A DNA stretch of 64,000 nucleotides from Colletes latitarsis (Eukaryota; Arthropoda; Insecta; Hymenoptera; Colletidae), in contig NC_135147.1 in NCBI RefSeq assembly GCF_051014445.1, positions 28,238,479 to 28,302,478 of the forward strand. The letters are read 5' to 3'. The notes under the pieces are model-generated. The model was given only the letters and a program-made list of their open reading frames with translations, made no database searches and was not told where the DNA came from. Shown here in pieces: positions 12,001 to 27,000 of this stretch. Numbering within the stretch: the first letter of the stretch is position 1; every line of letters begins with the position of its first letter. A program made the translations under genes and the position numbers.

Positions 12001-15000
12001 AGATGCTGCGACCGAGAGACGCCTCTCGAGCGCGGAGGGCTAATATAAATTTCCATGTTGCTTTTACAAATAGACGCTGTCGAAGAAAGTGATTCGAAGT
12101 AACGCGTACGCCGCGCGACGATTTATCGTGGCTCGTTTGCGGTAGTTTCCATCTTGGCGTGCGTTTCTTTCGGTTATCCTTTTTCCTGGATTCGGTGAGT
12201 CACGGTCGACTGCCGTACACTCGCTTTACGCCCAGTTTTAAGTTACACGAGGCCTCACCAGGCCCTTACGAACCGAGATCCACGCGTTTCTCTCAGATAT
12301 GAATAATTCCCCGGGGTGCGCGAGCGCGAGCAGTCAGTTTTTAGCATTTCACAGTCCGGCGAACGTGCTCGACGGGTTTTGTAATTGGCGGGGTGAATCA
12401 TCCGCGCGCTAGAGAGAGAAGAGTCCTTTTAAATAAATTGAGAACGAAGGATGCGGCTGCTGCGTCGTCGACGACTAATTAGACGAGGAACGGAGACGAC
12501 TCTCGAACGGACGCCGCTCGAAACGGATAATTGCGGTTAATGTAAAACAATTTCCCGCGACAAGCGCGTTTCGGTGCTTCCGTTTTACACGTCCTGTCAC
12601 GAACCACCCTTGACTCGTAAATGAGAACGCCGGTACGGGTTTGCGTCTCTTATCCTTTTAAGAAGACCGGGAGGAAGATTTTAAACGACCGAGTGGAAAA
12701 TAATTCAAAGCTAAGGACCAAGTTCCGTCCTTTTGCTTCGTAGATTCTCCTTCCGTCCGCGATTCGTCCTCTTCGGCAAACTCGCTGAATAATGTAGTCG
12801 AACGTGCATCCGTGCCGACTGTTATAAGGCTGTAAATCGCGATGGAAGTTTTGCAAGTTCAATAGTACGGTCGATGGTTGTGAGCCGCGTCTACCCGTGA
12901 TACGATTTTCGACTGAGTTTGCCCGCCAGCCAGTTGGCGACGTTCCAACGACAGGAACACAAAAAAGTTGAGCCAGCACTGACTCACCGGACAGCTGTTG
13001 ATTCACGAGTATTTGCCGTCTTTCGGAATGCTGACTGAAATTGCATCGACGCTTTTCCCGAATCGTCGGTCGCGTCGTAAACGTTCGTGGCAATTGACGA
13101 GAGCAAGGACGCGTGTAGTTGAAACGTTAGCGAAAAGAACATATCGTATGCGTTTTGCACGACTTGAGAAATTAGTATACAAACTCTGGAGACAATGGGG
13201 GAAAAGCTTACGTTGACTTTATCGGGGTTACCGAAAGGGTGTCTTTGAAATAACCGGAGGTCAAGGTTTATCACACCGAAAAGGGTTAGAAGTATCTAAA
13301 AAAGAAATAACTTTGGAACTGCCCATGGTCCGTGTTCCCTCGGATAAGATAACCGGTTCGATATTATTTGGCATCTGGTATCGAAGTGAATGGGTGCCAA
13401 GCAGCGATACCGTGGCGTAACTCAAGTTATTCCTGCTTATCTTTATCGATTTCGTTACGTATTCTCAAAAAGGCACTGGGAATGGTATTCTAAAGGTGTC
13501 GAAAGCCAAGAATTGGTCGTTTGAAACAAGTAGTCGATGCATTCGTTGAAGAATTCTTCTCGTCGACGAAACCTTGACTGAGTGACTTCATTATTGTGAT
13601 TTAACGGCACGAAGGACGAGCCTTATAAGGCTTCGAGACGGTTCAACGAATTCGTGACGATCGAGAATGGACTCATACCCACGCGATCCAGGGTGGAACA
13701 TTCCGCGCTTGAAATAGTTCACGAGCAGAGTTTCGTTTCCAAATTTTTACCTTCCAGCTGTTCCGTCTCGGTGAACTTTCGCCTTGCCTAGGCGTTCCAA
13801 AGACCTCGTCCGTCAGGACACACCTCGAAGACCTACTTCAAGGTCGCCCCCTTCCGACACAGAGATCGCTGAAGGAAATTTCCTCGATAGATAACCACGG
13901 GTGCGACTTGGACGATGTTGAGACCAAACAGCCGCACCCCTGTTAGGATACTCGCGAAGCCTAACGTTTGAGAAAATGGCCCGTCCAACTTCCCACCGCG
14001 TAACTCTGATGTCACTTCTATCGTGGACACGGAATACATATTTATATTCGACGTTTCCGCAGGCGTTCCACGAATCAAATTAGTAATCTGTTATTAGAAT
14101 GAGAGTCATCGGGATTCAGGGACGGAATAAGAGCATCTATCAGAATTGCCATCAACTACAGTTTTTTTCCGTCGATTATTTCTATCTAACGATACTCCCA
14201 CACGCGCTGGCACAGGCCTGTTTGATTCATTTCGTTTGTTTAGTAAGCTGTATACAGGGTGTTCGGCCACCTCTGGGAAAAATTTTAATGGGAGATAATC
14301 AAGAATATTTTTGTCTTATTCGAGCCTCTAGAATCACCCATTAAAATTTTTTCCAGGGGTGGCTGAACACGCTGTATGTGTATTTTAGCGGATATATTAC
14401 TGTACTCGGAACGCGCAAGATAATAAATCTTAGAATATTGTTGACAACGATACGGAGTCCTATCGGCTATTAAACTATCGCGAAGGTTGTTCTTCGTAGA
14501 GTAATCTCGCGGAGATTAGCGGGAAAAGCATCGGTGAATGCAATCGGAGCACGTAGCTTGGCCGGTTTTAAACGACAATGTATATGCGGCATGCGAGCAC
14601 GGTTGACGTTAAAATTATAACTAATTTCCCTTGTCGGTCCGGTTAGCCAATCATGACGCTTCGCTCGAAGAAGACAGGGTCAATTGCCACTTTGGATCCT
14701 ACGATTAACACGCCCTGCGTAACGATCAATCGGATCGTTCTGCTCCGTTTTGTGCTAGCCTCGAAACTTATCGGAATGCACTACCGTAACGTCCAAGGGT
14801 CCAGATAACGAACAATTTCGGAGCACCCGTTGTCCCGACTCATTATCTCAACTTTTTGTTGGTCCGTTCGATGCTGAAACTCTCTCAAACTGTGTGTCTT
14901 CGGTCGAAAGGAATTCCAAGGTTCTTGACAAATTCTGACTTTCTTACGAAACACGAGCTTGACGAGCAGCTGTTTTTTGTTTGCCGTGTTTGTTAACTTC

Positions 15001-18000
15001 CAAGAACACGTGCATTGGGCTCGATGATCAACGATTCCGGTGATCGAGTCTTTCGATCGATGGAACGTATTATGTAATTACTGACGAAGCATCGCGAATG
15101 CCATTTGCCGCGTGCAAGCGTTCAACGTTAAGCCTATTACAATGTACAATGCAATTAAGTTCGAGGACAAGTCTTAAATACGCGTGTTTACAAAATAAGA
15201 ACTGGTGAACGTAGCTTCCAAATCGACCGTCATTCTCGGCTAGCTTTTTTTATCCATTCCATAATTACTCCAGCCTCCCTGGCGGTGCTTACAGAAGTAA
15301 CGCAGCCACTCGTAATCCATCACTTCCCTTCGGATATCTGCCGACGCGGTTATACGGTCGTTGTCGTGACTCGACCAGAAGAGGTCCGCCTCGTCGATCG
15401 TCGAAGGAAAGACGCGAAATGTTAGACGAAACTACGCACGCCCGTCTCATCCTTGTGGATCTATATGTATAAGGCGAGCTTTCTCCGAGTTGTTTACGAA
15501 GTCGTGACGGCGATTTCCAAGCGACGAGAACAATGCGCTAAAAACGACGACGGAAGCGCAGCTCGTTTTAAATCGTAATTACGCGCGAACGGAAAGCTGC
15601 TCGAGCGATCGTTGATTGGCTCGAGGCCGCGGCGCGCGCAATTTGCAAAATGGAGTACTTGGGCGCGTAGGTTGCGAATTGTTTCAAAGCCACGGATACG
15701 AAAAGTTGATCTGGCGCGCGAGGCCAGTCGAATAACCGCGATATTGCAACAAATGAAATTGTAACTAGAAGTTTTTCTACTGGAGGTTCTACTGTATTTC
15801 GAGTGAGCGCGACTCGAACCGAATTGGAACGGTCTACCTGCGACAAACGGGAGATGCAGGTGTTTGAGAGAATTGGGTACGCTTCGCGGACTTCCAAGAA
15901 TTAGATACCGGCTTTAGGTTTTTGGAAGACAGCCACGTTCGGAGCCGTCGTTTAAACAAACCCAGTTGCACAGACTATTGGAAATACCGCAGTCGTAATC
16001 GACGGAAACATTGTTTGAAACTGTAGTTCGCTCGCACTATTTCAAATTTATTCACGTAAACGAACTGCTTCCACCGCGGCAATAAACGGTGATTTAATAG
16101 AGGCCTCGTTCCGCTCGCTTCGTCTTCCGTGCGCTTCGAGCGAAACACGCGAAACTCTATATCGATCTTCTCGACGCTATAAGTCGACTCTCGATCGACC
16201 ATAGTCCGTGCAATTATGACTGATGTGTTCTCCATCGCACGTATTACGACCGACATTCGATACCCGACCAAACATATCGAAGCCGCGGGAGTCGCATACC
16301 GTCGTGGCACGTATTTACTCGCCCCAGGACCGTACAATTTCTTTTAGTGCCCTCCGTTACTCTATCTTCGGGAGAATTCTTCTACGTCGAACGTGTCTTA
16401 TTAAATAATATTAATCTCTGCCGTTTCGTGGTTCGTAATATTAAAGCTCGAAAGACTAAAACGAACGGTCGTTGCGGGATTAATCTTGAACTCCCCGAGC
16501 CAAGATGCAGGAAAACAGAGGTAGAGCGTGCCCTTTTATCACAAAGGTTTTCACATACACGAGCACGCGTACGTCTCTCCAATAGGAGCGCGATTCTCGT
16601 TAGTCCGAGCGAACGTTTCGCAATATGGGGCGCATAATTGACTGGCGAATCGTTTGAATGAGACCACTGTGCTGCTTTTTGAAGCTCTTGGACTCCTTGG
16701 GCGCGGCTCGCGATCGACTACGTTTGAATCTATATATGTAGATGGGAAAAAATGTACACGACTAGGGAGTCACGTGCACTCCTCTCGATCGACTTTGCTT
16801 GACCTGGCGGGTACACATGAACGGATCTTTGTCCGTGCTTCCACGGCAACGATGCTGCGCTATAAATATACAGAGTGACCCAAAATTGGTGGTACAAATA
16901 GGGTCAAGGAGATCCTATGGCTCGAAATAAGACGAAGTAAGTAATCGCGATGACTTCGAAGAAAGATAAACAGAGTAATGTCCGTATATTAATACTCTCG
17001 CCTTATTACGTAGAATCTCCCCGGCTTTATTTCTACCACCAATGTTTGGTCACCCTGTATCAACCTATGTGGTCAGTTGTTATCGTTACCGGAGCAGAGA
17101 TCGCAAATCGAATATCGTGATCGATGCCGAGCGTTGCGACACTCGACGCTGGTAACGTTCCGCTCGGCGTTGCTTGCTCGTGCGAGACGAAATTTCAATT
17201 TCTTTGATCTGCTTTTCTCTATATACCTTCTATATTCGCGATAACTATTATTTATAAGGGTTTTAGAAAGCACTCGGCAATGAACATGCTGTTGATAATG
17301 TTTTAGAGGATTAGTAGCGCGATAAAATGAGATTTCTTTGATCCCTCGTCGAGACTCAGCAACGAGTACGTCGACGCGGAGTCGATTATCCGACCATGGG
17401 ACCAAATTGACCGAAATATTATATGCGCCCGGCCAAATCCCATTAATGGCAGGAAGAACGGTGATTCACGCACACGCAGTCCCATCTCTCACCCTACTCG
17501 TTGCATGTCTCTGTCGCTTGTCATGGGTTTTGCCGCGGAATCGCATTAATGTGCTCTTTATCGGCTAAATTGCATTCGATGTTAAGCTTCCTTGGTGCAG
17601 GAGCTCGCGTCCGCGTCTTTTCTAAACACCTCCGAGAGCAAACGCGTAGCTTGGAACAGGCGATACCTCGCCGTGAACTTCGGCACCGCTCCAGTTTTCG
17701 ACGCGAACGCGCAAAAGCGGCGGGTGACTCAAACGTCCGCAATTTCACGCAGCATCCGTGTGCACGTGTGCACGCACCACACGGATGCACGCACGCCTAC
17801 CTGCGGACGGGAGCAGCTCGAACCTACGTAAAACGAAAGCACTAGTGCGGGGAAAGGCGGGCAAATGCGAAAGAGGAAGAGACAATGGCACATTGTGCAT
17901 CGTCCGGCAGGAACACGCTGGCTTGGTGCACGCACCGCATCCGTTTCTGATCTGCTACACGCGAGAACGTGCGTGTACGTACGCTCTGCAGGAGTTTAAA

Positions 18001-21000
18001 CATAGCCCGTGACGTCAGTGATGCTTGCGATCCCATCGCGCTTGCGAGTTTCGTAACATTTTCGATCGTTCGAGGACCGATGCCTAGAAACCTCCGCTCT
18101 CCTTCGGGAATTACTCTACTCCCTCGCTTTATGTTTGCCTCTTTGTCCCCCGATATTGTTCCCAGAGTCATCCCCCCAATTCCAGTGCTAGCAAAGAGGG
18201 ATATTTGGTTGACAATGGGTGAACCCTTCGTATGCAACCCGAGTCGCTGAGGGCACAGGCAAATTCTCGTTCTTCCGTTATAGTTTAAAACAATCCCTTG
18301 ACCTTGATCATTTTCCACGAAACCGCGTGTAGGTTTCGCCTCTTGGTCGTCGAGGACCTTTTTTTGGCGCGTGAGTCAGGCTTGCATCGATAACGACGCT
18401 CCCCTCGGTTTCGTTGTGCACTCCGAAGAAGTTTATCAATCCGGGGGGCAATATGTACGTCGTGCATAAGAGTAATCGACCTTTCGCATGAATGGCATCA
18501 TTGACATACTCGCGGGAAACTTTCCTCCGTAAGAAGAGCGCTCGGTTATGCAATTCACGCGCTTTGTCGCGGCGGACAAAGCGTGTAGCTGCGCATAAGC
18601 TTTTACAAAGTCGTCGTCTCGACCGCGAGACAATCTAGGGGTTTTTCGCCAGGAACGAATCGGTGGATTTCTTTGCTTCGTCACCTTTCGAGGGAGGGAA
18701 GAACAGGTGTAACGAAAATTTGTGGAGGTCGTAATTCTATCGGAGGATAGCATCTGGCCGCCATAAAAGGAGTAATGCAATTCCGCGCGGCGGAGAATCA
18801 GTGGTCGAGAAAGCACTTTGTATCGCGAGACGTGAAGCAATCTCGACGGTCGTTCGATTTGAATACAACTGGCGGCCGCGTGACACGACGGAGACGACCT
18901 TGCAGCTTTAGGTACCGTACACGGACGTACTTGCAAATGGCGGATCCGTCTTTCTCCGATTTAGCGAAAAGTTATATCTTGCATCGTAAAACGGGCATCC
19001 GAACAAGCATCTTCCTTGAGAATACTTTATTACGTGAAAACGGCAGCGGGTCATCGAGATCGAGGTCTCGACCTTGGCACGGATAACGCTCAAAAATGTT
19101 GCGCGCCTTCGACCGAGATCTAACATCGAAACCTCGTCGCGAAGAACTTTACATATGTTGATTTTAATCGTCTCTGTATTTCGTGTTTCATGCTAGAACA
19201 TGCACGGTAGGTTGCCTTTAGCGAGACACCTATTCGCCATTCTCGAATGCTTACAGCTTTCGCAACGGAAGTAGCATTTCCCATTGAGAGAAGTTTCCGC
19301 GCGCGAAGCTACCGTTTCCACGACGAGGGCGGCGACGACGCCGCGGAACAAAGTTTCTCTGTGCATTCGCAATTTCGGTGAGTGCATAGTCGTGTAGTCA
19401 TACGCGGCGATCGAGTCCGGCACGGGATGCACGTTGCATTCCTAGCGTCTTGGCAAACAGCCCAAGTGCATACCTGGATTACAGCCGTTGATTTCGTTCG
19501 TTTTTTTCCGTCCCCCTTTCTCCCACAATCTCAACGTTTATCTCCATGCTGATACAAAGCGCGCCAAGTCGTTGCACCCTCGACGTTCTTTATGATTCGA
19601 CTCCTTTCTCCGCCGTCGAAGGTACACGAGCCATCGCAGATATTATTCTAATGCTTATTAATAGTTCCACAATGCTCTGTACAAGGACTAAGCAAAGGGA
19701 ATAGACGTACACGTATAAATAGTGGAATTATTTGCAGCATTACTTCGAAATTTCTATATATTTCGCTGCAAAAATGCCTGCATATTGTTTCTTTCGATAA
19801 CTTCGGTTGCTCGCGAAAGATAACGTGCCATCTTTTAACGTCTTCGGGCGATCTCTCGAAAAGTTATCAGCTTGTATCAATATTATGCTCCGCGTGTATC
19901 GCGAGCAGCTCGTTTTTATCTCGCCGAATTCTTTTTCAGCGACAACGCTGATGTCCTCGCTTAACACACGCGCGATATCGTTTCGTCGCGGTTAGCTTCG
20001 CTAATTAGCATGGCCGCACATGAGCGTATTCGAAGCTGTCCACCGTCTGCGCGTCGATTTTTAAGCATCGAAGAGGAACGAGAAACAATGTCCTGGCGAA
20101 CCGATTACCATCGGAAGATCGTATCTCGGTTATTTTGCAAAATAATTAGCGGCGTGTATCTGCTGTAACGATCAACGGGGGACAAATGCAAACAGCAGGA
20201 AGGGCCGCGTAGATTCTGTTAGTCGGATCGAACCCTAGGCATCCATATTCATACACAAAGTCCGAGCGTGTTGCGCGCGTCGACGCGTATGCAGGACCTG
20301 TCTGCCTATGCGAGCAGTTAACGCGTAGGCGAAACTCGACTCTTGGCTTCCATTCACTCGAACGCCTTCCTGTCCATTCATGGTGTTTAGTATGTAGTAT
20401 GTCGACTCTTGTCACGCATACCGCTTCATAACTTGATAGATTAGAACCCGAATTGGCTTCCACTGGCTCTATCTTGTCTCTGGAAGGCCGACAAAGGATC
20501 GATAGCCGCGATAATGGTCGCAAAAACGGGCAGTACACGCGGTTCATCTTTGCTACGGTTTAGTAACCGAGCCGCGTTCGATCGAACGATCCAAAGAGGA
20601 AACTATCGACTCGCGCATATTTATCGGTAGCGTTTTTAACGCTATTTCTAGCGTCCCGACTCGGGCCGTTGCCGCGTACAAAGCCCATTATATGAAATTA
20701 TCGAAAGAACATTGTGCGTTAGCGTATTTATAGAGAATGATAATTAAGTACTCCTTTTACCGTGAAAAAAGGTCTGAATGGCGTATGAAAGGCTAACGAC
20801 TGACAGTGATACATAGCGAAGACAAGGAGGGTAATAATAGCCGATAAGTCACTCGAGTGTACCCAGTCGATCGGCGCGATGTCTGTGCGTTGCATCACAC
20901 CGAGATCCGCGTTCATGCCCGTAAATTGCGATTTTCTCGGCTCCTCCGATCACTTCGATCGCTTATTATTCTCCCGTGCGTATCCGCGCGACGCGTGTCG

Positions 21001-24000
21001 ACGCTGCTCCGGCGTCCATTTACGATTTATCGCGATTGATAACGGTCACGGATCGCTTATTAAATCCTCCCTGCGCCCTTACGTTTCCTCGATGCTGAAT
21101 GTCTTATTCGAGCTCGGGGGAAACTCTTCGCGCGATACGAACCGAATGTAAATTCATCCTGATTCAGTTCCGCGGTTATCTGCGCAGTGACTCGCCTCGC
21201 TAGCGAATTCGCTGCACGCGTATCTCTGTTGTAACGCGCAAAAAGATACGCAATGACATATGCACGTATGATTCATAAAAAAAATGTAGGTGATGCAGGC
21301 GGAGAAATATTGATATATCGGTTCCGCGGATAGGAATCTGACGGAGGTTCGCAACACTTGGGTTCCGTTTCAGCGGCGAAAAATTAATGAACCGAGGGGC
21401 AGAAGTATTAAACATTCCTCGCGGCCGGTGACACGCAGCGAGCACTTAACATAGTCGCTACACGCGTTTGAGCGGATCGTCGCGGCAGTAAGAAGCGCGT
21501 GGCTCGTGTATGAAAGGGATCCATTCATTGCGATAGAAGTTCTACGTGTAGAAGAATGCTAACGAGATTGTATAATTGCTTCGGGCGTGATATTATTAAT
21601 GCGAGTTTACACGAGGGGCCCGGCAACTGCCAACTGACGCGATCGCGAATGCAACGAGCGTTCGAGGAAAAATACGGAATCGCGAGACGTCGACGTTTCC
21701 GGAAGCGGTTGAGCGACGCTCGGTATCTCCGCTCGACCATTCCGCTATTATAGCTCGTATCGAACCTTGTACTTTGCGCTTAAAAAGAAACTCTATGCGC
21801 GAAGAATCCACGGTAACGGACGTTCGTATCGATGGCATGTGCATCGTAAATTCATAAATTGATTTCATCCGTGAACTAAATTTCAGCGCAGATTGCGTAG
21901 CTCGCGAGGCGCGTCTAATAAAATTCTTCTATCGTAACGATAACGGGGGAACCTTTGACCAGACATGTTTCTCGTCGCGTCTAGAGGCTAATTTGGACAC
22001 GCTTCGCGAGTTTCGAGTCGAGTTCTCTCGTCGGTTGGCAGACGAACAAGTAGCTAGTTGTGCCGCCGGAAGAAAAGAAACGACCTCCCGAAGAAAACGG
22101 GCGATTGTCTCGACGGTGGTCGCGCGGCGCGGCTGGTGGATTCGCTTTCCGCTTTCCGCTGCACCGGAAGAGGCGTAACAGGGAAAGGGGAGAGGTGACG
22201 TCAGCGGAAGTCGATGATACTCGCGAGTGTGCAGAGTTAAGGATGCGCAACGACGATAAGACGACCGGAATCCTTGCTAAACGTGCACGTCAGATACCGA
22301 GGAACCGTCATCGGGGCTTCCTCTCGAACGATTTTCGTTCGAGCAGCGGAAGCCGCAATCTCTGCAACCGCGCGAGATTTAATACGCGAACATTCCGGGC
22401 CCGCGAGGCGTTCGCGGCATTTTTACCGCAACTATTATTCATGGAATGCCCGATACGGGTGTCGTAAAGCGCGTCTGACATTCTTGTAGCTCGCCTGGGA
22501 GCGAGTCGACCGCGCCGGATCGCTCGTAAACTTTTGCGTAAAGTCCGCGAGACGATAACTTTTTCAAAGGGTAACGGCGAACAACGTTGCGGGGGATGCC
22601 TATCGCGATAGCCGAGCTTCCATAAAATCTGTCCCTCCTCGGAGGGACTCTGTTTCGGCAGAAAATAAAGCACACCGCCGCCCTCGCGCTGCTTTTCCTC
22701 TCGATCGATCCGGCCGCTGAACTCCTCCCACGTTGTTCCGATATTCGCGTGGAATCGCGCACACACAGCGAGACACACGCAGTTTCTGTCTACCAGCCGA
22801 CCCTCGCGACGGGAAAAAATTACTAGTCGTCCGTGGCCGGTCGTTCGATTCCGCGGCCGTTTCTTGGATCGATCCGGAGAACGGCCGGTGGCGAAGACAA
22901 ATTACTCCTGCAGTTGAATTGCCGGGAACGCGGCAAGAACCACCGACCCCACTCCCGCCAATATACACCAGTGATAGTTAATGCGTCTAGGAACTATATA
23001 TTTCTCTCCTCGCTTCCTGAGAAACCAGGCCTTCGGCGCTCGTGTGAAATTAACTATCGCGGGCGACGCAGCGCGTGCTCCCTGCCATTAGCTTTTTAAA
23101 ACAATTGTCGGAATCGCTATCGCCGCGAACCGTTTCGGAATTTATCGAAATCGAGAGTACTCGCGTATCGGTGAGATACTACGGCGAACAGGGAAACCGA
23201 TGTTTCGTATTGGCGAGCGGCTATCGCGGTTGAGCGATAATCGACACGCGGCGCGTAACTCGTTTTAAATGTTTTGCGGGCCGCGGTAAACCGTGTAAAA
23301 CATTTTCGTCGGACTTGTATTCCGCGAGCTCGATTCGGCGACACGCACACAACCTCGGCCCGTATCTTCTTCCGAGAAGCGCGATTTTGCCGGCCATTAC
23401 GAAATGTAAATCCGTGGCGCCAGTTCGCGTCGCTGACGGCCGGTTGCGTCATCCGACGCATCGACGATTGTTTCTGTATTCTTTCGCTCCGAATTTGGAC
23501 GCGGTTGCAAATACAGCGGGGGGAGGGGGGTTCTGTAGTTAGTAACTATATTACGAAGTCGAAATAGAACGCCATCTTTGCAGTTTTTATTCGCGTAATA
23601 CAGTGGTGCCACGAACCGGAAGCACCGGAGGCATGTTGATTGCAGGGAATATATCAATCTGACGGTCGTTGGACGTTCATTCACGAGCGTCCAAGCGCCA
23701 GACGCGACCGGACATCGCGACGACGCATCGGATAGACCAATGATACTCGTCCAGAGGACGGATACCGCGAACGACTTAATTAGCCAGTCGACATATGGTG
23801 TACGAAACGTCGTGTATATCGAGTAACGAACGTCTCCCTGGTTAGCAAAAAACCAGGCAGTCCAAACGGGACTCGTTACTGTCTTTGGTAACAAGAACCG
23901 TAAAATGTGCATGCCGCATGATTGATGCACGACAGAGACATCGTTAAAGTACGCGTCGAAAGGAATCCACGATGTCGTAATTTGGAGCACCGTGCGATGC

Positions 24001-27000
24001 AGTCTTTCCGCCGCGTTTCAAGTGGCATTCAATGTCGAATTATCAGAGCAAAGCGACGCTTCCCGATGCGACCGAGTGCAACCAGTCGAGAACGGCAAAA
24101 AGCATATTCGCCGACAATAGCCCCAGGCGGGGAAACAATCGTTGCATCCCCCTGTTCCTCGAGAAAACCGAGGACGTTGCTCATAATGAAACAAAAAGAG
24201 AAATAACGTCTCTTTCTCTCACGCTCGCGATACAGAACGTCGACGTCCCGGAAGTGCGAGCCGGTCGTTCCTCATTACCGCGCGCATTTCCCGTGGAACA
24301 ACTAATTGCGACCCTATTCCCTCCAGCGTGTTACCTTCGAATCGTTCCGCTTCTCGCCGGCTCTTTCGATATTTTCCGCTCGTTTTCCTTTTCATTTACG
24401 CGAGCGGAAGCTGCGCGGCAGTAAATCGTGCGTTCGTAACGAGGACCCGCAGACAGAAATCGACCAAGAATGAAATCGATTAGTCCCTCGCGATCGTTCC
24501 CCCCTGGATTCTCGATCGACGACCTATGGAAAAACGAAACCACGAGAACAGGGGAATACGAACCGTGCGATAACGAGGGGGTGGTTTTGTAAGTACGGGG
24601 GTTGCAATATTCCCTCGTTTCGTCGGCTCGTTGGAAAAGAGACGCCGGCCAAGAATCACCATCAGACTCCAATAATAGTTTTCTCCAGTCTGAGACTCTA
24701 CTCTTGCTACAGCCGCCTTTCGGTTCTCTATTAATACTGTCGCGTGACCTAGATTTTTTAGGGGGGGGGAGAGGAAATGAGACGCCCAGACTATAAACCA
24801 TAATTATCGCGATGACGCCATGTTCTTTCCTCTTGCGGTTGCAAGTGGACGAAGGTCGCCGGATTTTATCAAGAATTTGATACGAATAGATACTCGTGTC
24901 TGAAGATAAATTGGACAACGAGATGCGGAGGAAAGCGTGATAGTAGTTACTAATGCAGTAGGTATGCTAACTATGAAAAGCAACGGGTACGCCCTCGTGT
25001 TTTTCGCGGAAATGTTTGAACAGCGTCGAGGATTCCACTCCGACGAATCGCGAGACGCGAGGTGACATCGCGTGGTTGAGTGACGTTTTCATCTCGCGTA
25101 CCTCGCTGCTGACCTCTTCGGCACGTAATTTCCATAACTCGTTGGGACGAGTCTGGAAAAGATGGAATACAGGAACTGTGGAACTTATTATGTTACGCAA
25201 CTGCTATCGAAACTCGTAACGCTACCCATCGAGACTTATCAAGACTTTTCGAGGGTTTTAATATACAATATTAATTGAAATTCCATCGCTACCTGTCCCT
25301 CTTCCGGTTTCCTTACTGCGTTTGCCGTGGCGATCGGAAAAATCCAAGTTTCTCGAACCGTTTCTACCAGCCGAAATACACTCCAGCGAGGAAGTCGTTT
25401 CGACTCCGCCGGAAGTTTAACGTTCTCGATCCTTTCCCCGGATCGGCCATCGATCGTGCACGACACCACTCGCATGACAATTCGGCGCGGATGGCCCATT
25501 GTGCCTCGAAAACTTGACAGCGAAAGGATTGCTGCATTTCGAACGAATGATGGATAGAATCTGGCGGTGTCGCCTCGTTTTCCATAGGAATATGTAATTG
25601 CCACGTCGAAGGAAACGCATTAATCTCGGCTACCCGGGGAACCGTCGAGGCCCGCGTTTGAGGGTAGGCGGGGGTGGAAAGCTGGAAACGGTCGTTCGTT
25701 GAAAATATTTCGTCCACGATGGGCAACGATCCGTCTGGTCGACGAGCCGCTGCGGGGTCGTTGTTCTGACATTTATTGTGCTCCCTCTCGTTCTCTCTAC
25801 TCCTCTTTGTCTCTCTCTCTCTATCTCTTTTTCTCTTCTTTCGTACGCGGCCTGCTCGTAGTATTCTTCTCTCTCGTAGCTCCGAACCGCTCCCTTCGCC
25901 TTCGTCATCTGTGTAATTGCGTGTGCGAGCGTCGTTCGCGAGATCATTGTCGCGATACTTTCGCCGTAGCTTCTTTAGCTTCGCCTCGAAAAGGATTTTG
26001 TTCGAAATCAAAGAAACCCCGCTCTTTTTATGGATTTACTTCAACCATTGATTTCAGTTGTTACCAATTACCATTGTCAATTGCTCTCGACTCGTGAAAA
26101 GCTAGTGAAAAGTCAACGTTTTCTACCGCATCCTTTGCAGAGGAGTTCGTTTCGAAGGGTTGAGTCCTTACAAAAGAGTCGGTGAATTGTGCGCGATGTT
26201 GCCCTTTGACCTTTCGTCTCTTGCAACGCGTCGCGTGGGTGGCCACGCATCTTTCGATTCGCGAGCGTACTGTTCGCAATGACCCGATTCGCGTATTTCG
26301 AGGAAGCATAGCTTATTGTTACGCGCGTGGGAACCGTAGGTGGAAAGTGCAAGAAAATCGCACAACGAGGATCGGGACGCATTATGTGCAAATAACGCAA
26401 ACGGGACCCAGCTTAGTCAAAGTAGGAAAGCCGGAAGTATTAAAATAATGATTAGTTCGCCGAATAATCCTAATAAACCTAATATTACATGTCTCCTTAC
26501 GTGTTTTTAAACCGTTTCGTTATCAATGAAAACTGAAATAAATATTCAACGAGCTCGTAGAATGAATTCATTCGATTAATTGGTCCGAACGTACGGTCGT
26601 AAATCAATGCTTGATCAGGACGGGGATGATTTAATTCCATTGGTTTAATTCCACCATCGAAGCCCGTATGGATTCTTCGTTTAAAAAGTGGTTCGGTTCG
26701 TTAGACACACCCGCATATATCTGGTCATGTTCGCGCGAAAGCCCAATGAAATCGATACGTCCCTGCAGCGTTATCTGGAGTCACTCTTCCCTGTAAACTC
26801 GCCTTTTCGAGCTTTGCGTGGTTTTCCAGCGGCGTTTAGAGTTCTTTGACGTCCTGTAATTTCCCTCCAAACCAGTGTGTTTTGGCAATAGGTCATAAAA
26901 TGTTCGATCGCGTTCGCAATTTCGGTCGCTGCTGCCTTAGGATCCTCGCGACGCTATCGCGCGTCGATCTCTCGATACGTACAGGATATCGAACGAAGGG

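Noticed and set aside
23397..24918. Overlapping frames of 195-197 codons on the minus strand
   Set aside because: Compositionally random, without recognisable motifs or splice context; long chance frames are expected in CpG-rich DNA.
25364..26011. 215-codon minus-strand frame in kindlin intron 1
   Set aside because: It has no ATG at its start (TTG), crosses a CT-rich low-complexity tract and shows no domain; chance frame in GC-rich DNA.
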